A DNA stretch of 64,000 nucleotides from Candidatus Thiodiazotropha sp. (ex Monitilora ramsayi) (GTDB taxonomy: Bacteria > Pseudomonadota > Gammaproteobacteria > Chromatiales > Chromatiaceae): the NCBI GenBank assembly GCA_025655595.1, contig JAHXIO010000011.1:1-64000 (forward strand), given 5' to 3'. The translations under genes and the position numbers were made by a program. Under the pieces are notes generated by a model. The model was not told where the DNA came from. It saw only the letters and a program-made list of their open reading frames with translations, and did not search any database. This document shows positions 1 through 8,081 of this stretch, piece after piece. The number at the start of each line of letters is the position of its first letter. Positions within the stretch are counted from its first letter, which is position 1.

Positions 1-477
1 GGTTCTCCCCACTATCCAAGACTTTTGATCGCTTCACATCTCACCGTCGTTGAATGAATCATTCAATACCGACGATTCAGCCAACCACGTAGGAACGGAT
101 CGTTCAAAGTAACCAGTGGACCGCACGAATGGTCCGTGCATGCGCGGATTCATCCAGTCCACCTCCATATCGCGTTTCGATTGAACGTTTACTCGCTTGA
201 GAGTTGGCGTCTTGAACAGAATGTTCAGTATCTTGATCCATCGAAGGGAGTGGAACGATGGGTGAACGTCATAGGAACCTGCGACTCCCGACTGGCCTTA
301 ATCCACTTAACCTCAGAGAGCCATTACAGTTTTACGTGATTCACCGCGATCGATTCGCATGGTTACCCTTCACTGATCATCCCTGCGCATGAACGTGGCC
401 CGGTTTTTGCCTTTCTAGATCGGTTAGATGCCAATAAAAGAACATCTGTGCACAAAAGAGGCGAAACGGAGAGAGGC
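1..477. promoter_or_regulatory. Upstream region of the bd-like operon with three related dyads
   Basis: No convincing gene is seen here. Three inverted repeats of the form GAAY-N5-RTTC occur at 52-64, 93-105 and 214-226. The first extends to a perfect 8+1+8 palindrome at 50-66. A fourth element at 118-139 has interleaved arms, GGACC/GGTCC and GCACG/CGTGC. Repeated dyads with centres at 58, 99 and 220 look like operators for a dimeric regulator of the downstream respiratory operon, but an unseen gene to the left could also own them. The regulator is unknown. Confidence 0.45.
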
Positions 478-633
478 TTGAATAAAACACCCAATCAAAA
501 CGAATCCGAAACGCCCGCAAAGCAGCGCACCTCCTGGGGACCCAAGCTGTTCATGCTCGTCCTCACTGCACTCCTGGCCTTTTTCTATTGGCTGTTGATC
601 TACTCGGGGGGCGTTACCGTCTATCACGGCTAA
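478..633 (+). CDS. Small single-span membrane protein, first gene of the bd-like operon
   Basis: This 51-residue protein has a polar, charged N-terminal tail of about 20 residues, one hydrophobic span (roughly residues 22-42) and a short C-terminal tail. I chose the TTG at 478 because GGAG lies six bases before it; a GTG at 448 would add ten residues. Its place just before a second tiny membrane protein and a CydA-like protein suggests an accessory oxidase subunit, by analogy with CydX or CcoQ. That role is inferred from position and topology only. I do not recognise a named family. Confidence 0.6.
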   Translation: MNKTPNQNESETPAKQRTSWGPKLFMLVLTALLAFFYWLLIYSGGVTVYHG

Positions 634-647
634 TCAGGCGATCCAAC

Positions 648-791
648 ATGCAGACAAATAACACGCTCTTACTGCTGGGCTCGATCATCGTGTCGTTCGT
701 AGCCACATTGGGCTTTTTCTACGGTCTCGACCACCTCGTCATGAGCATGCAGGGACTACCGCTAAACCTCGACCTGACACCTGCCGGTTGA
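648..791 (+). CDS. Small single-span membrane protein, second gene of the bd-like operon
   Basis: This 47-residue protein has a hydrophobic stretch (about residues 6-24) containing glycines and phenylalanines, then a short extracytoplasmic-looking tail ending in a Thr-Pro-Ala-Gly run. The ATG at 648 is preceded by AGG nine bases upstream. It begins 14 bases after the preceding small gene and ends 22 bases before the CydA-like gene, so the three are almost certainly cotranscribed. It is probably a small subunit or assembly factor of the membrane complex. No family is recognised, and the assignment rests on gene order and topology. Confidence 0.6.
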   Translation: MQTNNTLLLLGSIIVSFVATLGFFYGLDHLVMSMQGLPLNLDLTPAG

Positions 792-813
792 ATGGCGCTT
801 GAGGAAATCGGAT

Positions 814-2721
814 ATGCACGCTAGACACTCCTGCCACCAGCGGTTTCTGCCATCGGCATCAAAAGTACAACGATGCATTCTCTGGTTACTCACGACGGTT
901 CTATTAGTTACGACAGGACTCTTACAGGCGGGGGAAGACTCCGACACACTCAGTCGTATTGCGCCAGTGGGTGTCGTGCAGATCGCAGGTGAACCACCTG
1001 TGGCCAGAGCGATTCCCGTCGCAGCGGATGCAGAGAAGACAGAACCGATGGCTGCGCCGAGACCGTCACGCAGCGACTATCCGAATATCGGGGTCAGCAG
1101 CCGGGCGGTGGTCTGGATACTGGCGCAACTGCACCTGTTCTTCGGCGCCCTTGTGCTGGCCGTCCCGCTGTTCGTCCTGATCATCGAACTGCTGGGCGTC
1201 TATACCGGCGATGAGCGCTATGACAACATGGCCTACGAGTTCATGAAGATCAGTCTCACCGGCTTCTCCATCACGGCGATTTTCGGTGGTTCACTGGCCC
1301 TGGCCCTGTTCCTGCTCTACCCCGATTTCATGAGTTACATGATGCATGTCTTCGGTGCGCAGGTACTGGTCTACGCCATCCTCTTCTTCCTCGAGAGTTT
1401 CTTCCTCTACACCTACTACTACGGATGGAACGCCTTCCGCTACGGCAATCGGAAGTGGGTGCACCTCTCCCTGGGGCTGATGCTGAATGCCTCCGGACTG
1501 ACGATCATGGTCGTCGCCAACTCCTGGGCCACCTTCATGATGGCACCGTCCGGCGTGAATGAAGTGGGCGCGGTGGTCGGCAATATCTGGGAGATCATGA
1601 AGGGGCCGCTGTGGAATCCGATCAATCTGCATCGTTTTATCGCCAATATCGCTTTCGGCGGTGCCGTTGTCGGGGCCTACGCCGCTTTCAAGTTTCTCAG
1701 CACCAACGATTCCGAAAAGCGGGCACACTACGACTGGATGGGCTACACCTCCAACTTCATCGCCATCCTCGCCTTCCTGCCGCTGCCCTTCGCCGGTTAC
1801 TGGCTGATGGCGGAGATCTACGCCTACTCCCAGCAGATGGGCATCACCGCCATGGGCGGTATCCTCGCCTGGCTATTCATCGTGCAGGCGGTGTTGATCG
1901 GTACCATACTGCTCGCCGGCAACTTCTATCTCTGGGCGGGCATGTCCCGTACGGAGGGCTCCGGCCGTTACAAGGGCCTGATCAAATTCATCGCTGCCGT
2001 GCTGGTGGTCTGCTTCCTGATCTGGGTGACACCGCATACGTTGATCCTCTCCGCTTCCGAGATCTCTCTACTGGGCGGCAGCCATCACCACATTCTCGGT
2101 CCGCTGGGCATCATGCCGGCGAAAAATATCGCCGTGAATCTGATGCTGGTGGTGACCTTCCTCTCCTTTCAGCTCTACCGGCGATCCGACAAAGTGGCCA
2201 CAGTCAGTTGGGCACCGATGGGCAACGCCTTGATGGTATCGATCTATGTGGTCGCGTTTATCAATATTATCTTCCTAGGCGTTTACTACGGTTACTTCAC
2301 CAACACGGTCTATAAGGTCGGCTCATCGGTGGCACAGGTCGCCACGACCCTGGTGGTCATCATTGCGGGTATCGTGATCGATACCTTGATGTTCAAGAAC
2401 GCCAAGACCCTCCCCTCCCACTGGGGACGGATACCGGATCGTGCCCAATATGCGCTGTTCGCATTGCCCATCGCCTTCACCTGGCTGATGGGACTGATGG
2501 GTTACGTGCGCTCATCGGTCAAGACCCACTGGCATGTCTATACGGTGATGAAAGACAACTCACCGGATAACTTCATACCCACCATCGCCTACGCCGGTAA
2601 CATGATCACGGTCGTCACCATTCTGTTTCTGCTCTGCGTCCTGTTCATGTTCTGGGTGGCCAATCTCAGCACCACCAAACAGGCCAAACCCACACCTGCC
2701 GTAGCCGGAGGTGTGGCGTGA
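814..2721 (+). CDS. Cytochrome bd oxidase subunit I-like protein (CydA superfamily)
   Basis: The protein has 635 residues. The start is the ATG at 814, with GAGGA nine bases upstream; a TTG lies five codons earlier. A signal peptide-like segment (about residues 19-40) and a polar linker precede some 13 membrane spans. Compared with E. coli CydA from memory, the first-helix segment around the haem-ligand His19 is preserved (Gln-Leu-His-Leu-Phe-Phe), as is Phe-Leu-Glu-Ser with Glu107. The segment NPINLHRF matches the region of His186, but its His sits three residues earlier. The positions of Met393, Glu99 and Glu445 appear substituted, and no normal quinol loop is seen. This fits the divergent, cytochrome c-linked branches of the bd superfamily rather than a quinol oxidase. 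The stop overlaps the next gene by four bases. It probably reduces oxygen, but another substrate is possible. Confidence 0.8.
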   Translation: MHARHSCHQRFLPSASKVQRCILWLLTTVLLVTTGLLQAGEDSDTLSRIAPVGVVQIAGEPPVARAIPVAADAEKTEPMAAPRPSRSDYPNIGVSSRAVVWILAQLHLFFGALVLAVPLFVLIIELLGVYTGDERYDNMAYEFMKISLTGFSITAIFGGSLALALFLLYPDFMSYMMHVFGAQVLVYAILFFLESFFLYTYYYGWNAFRYGNRKWVHLSLGLMLNASGLTIMVVANSWATFMMAPSGVNEVGAVVGNIWEIMKGPLWNPINLHRFIANIAFGGAVVGAYAAFKFLSTNDSEKRAHYDWMGYTSNFIAILAFLPLPFAGYWLMAEIYAYSQQMGITAMGGILAWLFIVQAVLIGTILLAGNFYLWAGMSRTEGSGRYKGLIKFIAAVLVVCFLIWVTPHTLILSASEISLLGGSHHHILGPLGIMPAKNIAVNLMLVVTFLSFQLYRRSDKVATVSWAPMGNALMVSIYVVAFINIIFLGVYYGYFTNTVYKVGSSVAQVATTLVVIIAGIVIDTLMFKNAKTLPSHWGRIPDRAQYALFALPIAFTWLMGLMGYVRSSVKTHWHVYTVMKDNSPDNFIPTIAYAGNMITVVTILFLLCVLFMFWVANLSTTKQAKPTPAVAGGVA

Positions 2722-3551
2722 GTGTGCTCTTAAAAACCCTGGGTTTCAGCCTGGGCCTGACGCTGCTCTTTACCCTGGTCACCTACATCCTGCCCCAGGT
2801 CGAGGGTGAGGCACCGGTTGAAAAAGCGGTCGACCTCAGCGCGCTGACCATGGATGACTTCATCGCCCTGGGCGAAGATCTGTTCAACAACAAAGGCACC
2901 TGCACCCTCTGCCACAAACCGGCGCCGCTGGGACGGGCACCCGATATTCAAGGGGCCGATATGGTCTCCCTGAGCAATGAACGTCTCGCCGATGCGAACT
3001 ATCAGGGAGAGGCAAAAGACGCTGCCGGCTATATCCTCGAATCGATGATCGAGCCCGGCCGTTACGTGGTCCCCACCTGGGGCAAGAAAGGCACCAACGA
3101 CACCGAATCCCCGATGCCGGCTGTCGATAAATCGCCGATTGAACTCTCCTCCATCGAAATGGACGCCATCATCGCCTATCTGCAAGCCAAGGATGGCAAT
3201 GAAGTGACCGTCTCTCTGCCTTCGCCGGAGGAGACGGAATCCGTTGCAGGCGCAGAGTCCAAAGCCCCGGGTTCTGCAGCACTACCCATGCCGGCTGCAA
3301 CCGCCGAAGAGGCGCTTGGAAAATTCGCCTGCAGCTCCTGCCATGCCCTGGACAGTACCGACACCCTGGTGGGGCCGGGTCTGGTCGATATCGGCGCCCG
3401 CCTCAGCAAAGAGGAGATCAGACAGAGCATCATCGATCCCAATGCAGTGATTGCCGAGGGATTCCCGGCGGCCATGCCGGCGGATCTTGCAGAGAAGATG
3501 ACGGTGAAAGAGCTGGAGTTACTCGTCACCTATCTGGCGGAGAAAAAATAA
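2718..3551 (+). CDS. Membrane-anchored dihaem cytochrome c
   Basis: This 277-residue protein starts at a GTG that overlaps the preceding stop (GTGA). An N-terminal hydrophobic segment (residues 5-26) serves as anchor or uncleaved signal. Two cytochrome c domains follow, with haem motifs CTLCH at residue 62 and CSSCH at residue 205, separated by an Ala/Pro/Glu-rich linker. Methionines in MPAVDK and AAMPAD contexts could be distal ligands. It is translationally coupled to the CydA-like protein before it and to the trihaem cytochrome after it (TAATG). Inferred role: it passes electrons from a periplasmic donor to the bd-like core in place of quinol oxidation. Confidence 0.85.
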   Translation: MSVLLKTLGFSLGLTLLFTLVTYILPQVEGEAPVEKAVDLSALTMDDFIALGEDLFNNKGTCTLCHKPAPLGRAPDIQGADMVSLSNERLADANYQGEAKDAAGYILESMIEPGRYVVPTWGKKGTNDTESPMPAVDKSPIELSSIEMDAIIAYLQAKDGNEVTVSLPSPEETESVAGAESKAPGSAALPMPAATAEEALGKFACSSCHALDSTDTLVGPGLVDIGARLSKEEIRQSIIDPNAVIAEGFPAAMPADLAEKMTVKELELLVTYLAEKK

Positions 3552-5962
3552 TGAAAGGGTTCAGGGTTACGGCATTCTGGCAAGCGGTGATTGTTGCGCT
3601 TGTCGCTTATCTGCTGTTCAAGTATGCCTTCCCGCCGGTACTGCCAAAAACGCTGATGGTGCAGTACATGGTGATCACCCTGATCGGTATTCTGCTCTAC
3701 TTCGCGTTCGACGATGAGAAGTGGGAGGAGTTCAAATCCCCCCTGCTCGCCGCCCTGCGAGACGACAATAAGGCAGTCGTACGCTGGGCACTGCTCATCG
3801 CCGCACCGTTGATCGTCGGCTATACCAGCTACGATATCGTAAAGCCCACCAACGATGCACCGGTTGAGCTGAGGCAGGTCCATCCGGCCCCCCCGGCCTC
3901 CCTGAAGGTCTTCGGCAACAACTATGATCTGGCGACGCTGGAAAATCCGATCAGAGAGGAGATACTCGCCGCACTTGCCGGGGATGATGAGGCGGGCTGG
4001 GAAATGTACGATGAGGTGGTGCTCGCCGGCAGGGATATCTACTACCAGAACTGCTTCTACTGCCACGGGGATCTGCTGGACGGTCAGGGACACTACGGGC
4101 AGGGGTTCAATCCGCAACCGATCGATTTCCAGGATCCCACCATCATTCCACAGCTCCAGGAGGCCTTCCTCTTCTGGCGCATCGCAACCGGCGGTCCCGG
4201 CCTGCCGAAAGAGGGTACACCCTGGAACTCCGCCATGCCTGTCTGGCATGAGATCCTCTCCGAAGAGGAGATCTGGCAGGTCATCACTTTCATTTTCGAC
4301 TACAACGGCCAGGTGCCCCGTATCTGGGACCCGGAGGTTTCCAAACAGGTCACCGGCATGAAGGATCGGGTGTTGGCAAAGCGCAACGGTATGATGGGCA
4401 AGGAGCTCTATCAACTCCGTTGCGAGGTCTGCCATGGAGAAAGCGGTGCCGGCGACGGCATCGCGGCTGACCTCATGTATCCCAAGCCAAGGGACTTCTC
4501 TCTCGGCCTGTTCAAATACAAAACCTCTCCCGGCACACTGTTGCCGCGTGACGAAGATCTGTTCAATACCATTAAATTCGGGCTGCACGGCACCGCCATG
4601 CCCGGCTGGGGCATCAAAGGGCGGGCGCTGCTCACCGACGCGCAGATCGAGTCGCTGATCCCCGTCATCAAGGGCTTTGACATCACCGTGGCATGGCCGC
4701 CCGAGGAAGCCGAAGATGAAGATTTCGACGATGACGGTTTCTATACCAAGACCGACTTCCAGCAGATCACAGAGAAAGAACCCTTGTCCGGACAGATCGC
4801 CTACAGCGAGGAGTCCGTCGCCATAGGCAAAGAGGCCTTCATCAAATCGTGCAAGGAGTGTCACGGCGAAGCGGGCCGGGGCAATATCACCTCCGGCAAG
4901 AAACTGGAAGACGATTGGGGCAACCGCATCTGGCCGCGGGACCTGACCAAGCCCTGGACCTGGCGCGCCAGCCAATCCCAATCGTCCGAGGAGACAGAAC
5001 GCGACGAGACCATCAGGGCGATCTACACCCGATTGTCGATCGGCATCCCCGGCACCCCCATGCCGGCACATCGGGCCATTGAAGAGGGCAATAAGGATCC
5101 CGTCAGCCTGGAGGATCGCTGGCATATCGCAAACTACGTCTACAGCCTTCGCTTCAATGCGGTTCAACCGGAAGACGGTCCGGTGGTCACCGGATTGAAA
5201 CTGGAAGGCGCACTGCCCGATTCAATCAGCGACGACCGCTGGCAGCAGGCACCGGCCACCACGCTCCACCTGGTGCCGAATATCATCAAGGATGAGCGGC
5301 TGTTCACCCCGTTGAATGATGCCGTGACAGTGCGTGCGCTCTACAACCAAAAAGAGATCGCCTTCCTGCTCGAAGTGAATGACCGTACCGAAAGCCGTCC
5401 CGGCATCGACTACTTTACCGATCTGCAGGATGAGAATCTCGAAATGCACCCGGATGCGGTTGCGATTCAATTTCCCCACGAGGCGGCCTATGTGTCTGCA
5501 CCCATGGTGGAGAAACCGCTCTATCGGCACGGTGACAAGTCACACAACACCACCATCTGGTACTGGAACGCAGGCAGTATCGATCCGCCTCGTGATCCTG
5601 CAGGCATGCTACTGGATGGCAAAGGGCCCGCTCAAAAACTGGCGATGCGTCAGGATGACAAGAGCCTCACTGCCAGCGGGAGCTGGAAGGATGGCCAGTG
5701 GAGAATCCTCATGAAGCGACCCCGCGATGCGGGCAATGGCGACGCAGTCTTCAACGAAGGCACTTTCATTCCGGTCTCTTTCGCCAACTGGGACGGCAGC
5801 AATGGTGAGATCGGCGCCAAACATACACTGACAACCTGGTACTGGCTGGTACTGCCGCCAGAACTCGATACGGCCAAGGTCTATGGATTGCCCTCCGGCA
5901 TCGCCCTGCTCGTGTTCGGTGCCGGTTTGTTGCTGGTGAGAACTCAACGTAACAAACAATAA
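3551..5962 (+). CDS. Trihaem cytochrome c with C-terminal ethylbenzene-dehydrogenase-type haem domain
   Basis: This 803-residue membrane-anchored protein begins with about three hydrophobic segments (within residues 8-105). Three cytochrome c domains follow, with CFYCH at residue 168, CEVCH at 291 and CKECH at 434. From about residue 550 to 775 there is a beta-rich domain resembling the haem b-binding gamma subunits of ethylbenzene dehydrogenase and related enzymes. It ends with a membrane span (about 778-797) and a basic tail. Three c haems plus a possible b haem in one anchored chain suggest an electron conduit docked on the bd-like core. The start overlaps the upstream stop by one base. 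A long reverse-strand open frame inside this gene is a codon-bias shadow. Confidence 0.8.
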   Translation: MKGFRVTAFWQAVIVALVAYLLFKYAFPPVLPKTLMVQYMVITLIGILLYFAFDDEKWEEFKSPLLAALRDDNKAVVRWALLIAAPLIVGYTSYDIVKPTNDAPVELRQVHPAPPASLKVFGNNYDLATLENPIREEILAALAGDDEAGWEMYDEVVLAGRDIYYQNCFYCHGDLLDGQGHYGQGFNPQPIDFQDPTIIPQLQEAFLFWRIATGGPGLPKEGTPWNSAMPVWHEILSEEEIWQVITFIFDYNGQVPRIWDPEVSKQVTGMKDRVLAKRNGMMGKELYQLRCEVCHGESGAGDGIAADLMYPKPRDFSLGLFKYKTSPGTLLPRDEDLFNTIKFGLHGTAMPGWGIKGRALLTDAQIESLIPVIKGFDITVAWPPEEAEDEDFDDDGFYTKTDFQQITEKEPLSGQIAYSEESVAIGKEAFIKSCKECHGEAGRGNITSGKKLEDDWGNRIWPRDLTKPWTWRASQSQSSEETERDETIRAIYTRLSIGIPGTPMPAHRAIEEGNKDPVSLEDRWHIANYVYSLRFNAVQPEDGPVVTGLKLEGALPDSISDDRWQQAPATTLHLVPNIIKDERLFTPLNDAVTVRALYNQKEIAFLLEVNDRTESRPGIDYFTDLQDENLEMHPDAVAIQFPHEAAYVSAPMVEKPLYRHGDKSHNTTIWYWNAGSIDPPRDPAGMLLDGKGPAQKLAMRQDDKSLTASGSWKDGQWRILMKRPRDAGNGDAVFNEGTFIPVSFANWDGSNGEIGAKHTLTTWYWLVLPPELDTAKVYGLPSGIALLVFGAGLLLVRTQRNKQ

Positions 5963-6038
5963 TTCGCTGCAATTCCGTCGCATGATATAAAGCGAAAAGC
6001 GATTCATCACTACGGAAATTGAAAAACAGAAGTATCAG

Positions 6039-6632
6039 ATGTTCAACCGAGCCCTTCTACTCACTGCGCTGCTTATCCTCTATACAACCACTGTTTGGGG
6101 AGAGGCGAGAGATCCTGACGAAATCCTCGAGATCGCAGACGCACCTATAGGCGGTGACTTCACCCTGCACTCAAGCCGGGGGGAGGTCTCACTGAAACAG
6201 TTGAGGGGTAAGGTGGTGCTGCTCTATTTCGGCTATACCAAGTGTCCCGATGTCTGCCCCACCTCCCTCGCCTTTCTAACCCAGGCATTGAACGAACTCG
6301 ATGATGAGGAGCTGAAATCGGTACAAGGCATCTTCATCAGTGTCGATCCCAAACGCGACACCTTTACGGTTTTGGATGAGTACGTCGAATATTTTCACGC
6401 CAACCTGATTGGGGTGACGGGAAGCGACAAAGAGATTGCGGAGGTCGCCAAGCGCTATGGCGCGCAATACTATGAAGTCTCCCTCGAGGATTCCGCTTTC
6501 GGCTATGCAGTCAACCACTCGTCTGCCACCTATCTGATCACACCGCAGGGTGAATTGCGTTTTCTCTTCCCCCACCAGACGCCTTCCTCCGTCATCCTCG
6601 AGGCGATCCGTCACGTACTCGCGGGAAAATAG
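6039..6632 (+). CDS. SCO1/SenC/PrrC-family copper chaperone
   Basis: This 197-residue periplasmic thioredoxin-fold protein has an N-terminal signal peptide (residues 1-21). The copper-binding set of the SCO family is present: Cys-Pro-Asp-Val-Cys at about residue 71 and the distal His in Val-Asn-His-Ser-Ser near residue 160. SCO proteins deliver copper to the CuA site of haem-copper oxidases and also act as thiol reductases. No CuA subunit is visible in this operon, so its presence 76 bases after the trihaem cytochrome raises the question of whether the complex, or another oxidase, needs copper. A hairpin at 6672-6688 follows it. Confidence 0.85.
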   Translation: MFNRALLLTALLILYTTTVWGEARDPDEILEIADAPIGGDFTLHSSRGEVSLKQLRGKVVLLYFGYTKCPDVCPTSLAFLTQALNELDDEELKSVQGIFISVDPKRDTFTVLDEYVEYFHANLIGVTGSDKEIAEVAKRYGAQYYEVSLEDSAFGYAVNHSSATYLITPQGELRFLFPHQTPSSVILEAIRHVLAGK

Positions 6633-6776
6633 TTTCCGGCGTTAACGATGAGGCATCGGCTTCATCGTGCTTGTCGGCTTATCCGACAGTGCCTGTAAAA
6701 CTGAACAAGCCGAGCAAAATCATCTCCAGAATAAGTTCACTTGGAACGAACCATTCAATCGATCCGCACCGGAAAA

Positions 6777-6790
6777 ATGATCCAGATCAG
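6777..6790 (+). promoter_or_regulatory. FNR/Anr-like box before the idr cluster
   Basis: The sequence ATGAT-CCAG-ATCAG keeps the TGAT-N4-ATCA core of the FNR/Anr consensus TTGAT-N4-ATCAA, with both outer bases changed. Iodate reduction is expected under low oxygen, so anaerobic activation makes sense. A single imperfect site is only suggestive. Confidence 0.4.
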
Positions 6791-6842
6791 TTAACCATAT
6801 CTAACTTGCGGTTTTTTAAAGAATAAAAAAAACAGGTGAAAC

Positions 6843-6858
6843 TGGCCCACATCATGCA
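6843..6858 (+). promoter_or_regulatory. Sigma-54-like -24/-12 element
   Basis: The sequence TGGCCCACATCATGCA has GG and GC at exactly the spacing of the sigma-54 consensus TGGCACG-N4-TTGCA. Most key bases match, but the A of TGGCA and the first T of TTGC do not. Transcription would begin near 6869, about 90 bases before the first idr gene. No enhancer-binding protein gene is in the window. Confidence 0.3.
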
Positions 6859-6960
6859 GTGGTAGTACGTGGTTCAGAACGCTTTCGAACAAATCATTTT
6901 GTGCGGCCTGAATCATTTTTCAGAACACGACTTAAGTAAAACTGACCTGGAGGAATTCCA

Positions 6961-8067
6961 ATGGGTGCACGAGTCACTACTGGGCGTACTCTCCTGGCTG
7001 CCGTTATGGGGTTTGGAGTCGCGCTTAGCGCTCAGGCTGCAGAGTATCCGGATATCGGACCGCTGCCGCAGCTGAAGATAGATAAAGCAAAGGCTGAATT
7101 GGGGAAACGCCTGTTTTTTGATAAGCGGCTCTCCGGTGACGCCGCCGTTTCATGTGCCACTTGCCATGTACCGGAAAAAGGCTATGCCAGCGAAGAAGCG
7201 CTCTCCCCGGGTTATCCCGGTAACGGCCACTTCCGTAACGCCTCTTCTCTCGTCAATGTCGCACATAGAAAAGTGTGGAACTGGGATGGTCGTATCGGCA
7301 CCAACCTGAACGACATGACCCGCGAGATGCTGACCGAAGATTACACCATGAACATGGACATGCGGATCATGCAGGAGCGCGTTAAGCAGGATCCGCTCTA
7401 TGTAAAGATGTTCAAGGATGCCGGTTACGGCGAACCATCCAATGGCTCTGTACGTAAAGCAATCCCCGAGTATCTGAAGACACTGACTTCCGCCAATGCC
7501 CCCTTCGATACCGGCAAGATGTCCGCCTCTGCCAAACGCGGCATGAAGCTGTTCAAAGGCAAGGCCGGCTGCATCCAGTGCCACAACGGCCCGATGATGA
7601 CCGATCAGAAGGCTCACAACACTGGCGTTCCTGAGAACTTCGACGTCTTCATGGATCCGATGAACCATCAGGCTTTTATCGCTTTCACCATGTTTCAGGG
7701 CATACCCAACTACATGAACCTGAAGCGCGACCCGGGTTACTTCAACGTCACGCTGTTGAACGAGGACATGGGTAAGTTCCTCACTCCCTCTCTGCGCGAA
7801 GTGAAATATTCGGCACCCTATATGCACAACGGCATGATTAAGACACTGGCCGGTGTGGTTGATTTCTACAACCAGGGTGGCGGTAAGGACAGCAATAAGA
7901 GCAAATTGCTGAAGCCACTGAAATTGAGCGGCAAAGAGAAGAAGGACCTGGTGGCATTCCTGGAAGCCCTGTCGGGTGACAAGCTGACAAGTGACAAACA
8001 TGTCTGGAAACAGCCCTACCCGTCAGAGTATGAAGCCATCGCAAACTGGACGGAAGTCCGTAACTAG
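6961..8067 (+). CDS. idrP: Dihaem cytochrome c peroxidase-family protein of the iodate reductase cluster
   Basis: This 368-residue protein has a cleavable signal peptide ending near Ala-Gln-Ala (residue 26). It has the two c-haem motifs of the CCP/MauG family, CATCH at residue 65 and CIQCH at 204, and the C-terminal Ala-Pro-Tyr-Met-His-Asn-Gly segment typical of the family. It sits 14 bases before a second peroxidase and upstream of a Rieske/molybdopterin pair. In characterised iodate reducers two such peroxidases (IdrP1, IdrP2) accompany IdrAB and are thought to remove peroxide formed during iodate reduction. I cannot tell which of the two this is. The start has a clear GGAGGA site. Confidence 0.85.
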   Translation: MGARVTTGRTLLAAVMGFGVALSAQAAEYPDIGPLPQLKIDKAKAELGKRLFFDKRLSGDAAVSCATCHVPEKGYASEEALSPGYPGNGHFRNASSLVNVAHRKVWNWDGRIGTNLNDMTREMLTEDYTMNMDMRIMQERVKQDPLYVKMFKDAGYGEPSNGSVRKAIPEYLKTLTSANAPFDTGKMSASAKRGMKLFKGKAGCIQCHNGPMMTDQKAHNTGVPENFDVFMDPMNHQAFIAFTMFQGIPNYMNLKRDPGYFNVTLLNEDMGKFLTPSLREVKYSAPYMHNGMIKTLAGVVDFYNQGGGKDSNKSKLLKPLKLSGKEKKDLVAFLEALSGDKLTSDKHVWKQPYPSEYEAIANWTEVRN

Positions 8068-8081
8068 TGGAGGTATAAACC

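Larger units (their letters stand above)
6633..6960 (+). promoter_or_regulatory. Promoter region of the iodate reductase cluster
   Basis: This gene-free stretch holds a hairpin (TGTCGG/CCGACA, 6672-6688) that may end the SCO transcript, although it has no T tract. It also holds an FNR-like dyad, a sigma-54-like element and a strong ribosome site, GGAGGAATTCC, just before the ATG at 6961. An A/T-rich segment lies between the FNR-like site and the sigma-54-like element. Confidence 0.5.

Noticed and set aside
136..339. 67-codon frame in the leader region
   Set aside because: It starts with GTG inside a dyad, lacks a ribosome site and resembles no family; the region looks regulatory.
3530..5167. 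545-codon open frame on the reverse strand
   Set aside because: It lies wholly opposite the trihaem cytochrome gene, has no domain logic or ribosome site, and is a result of codon bias.
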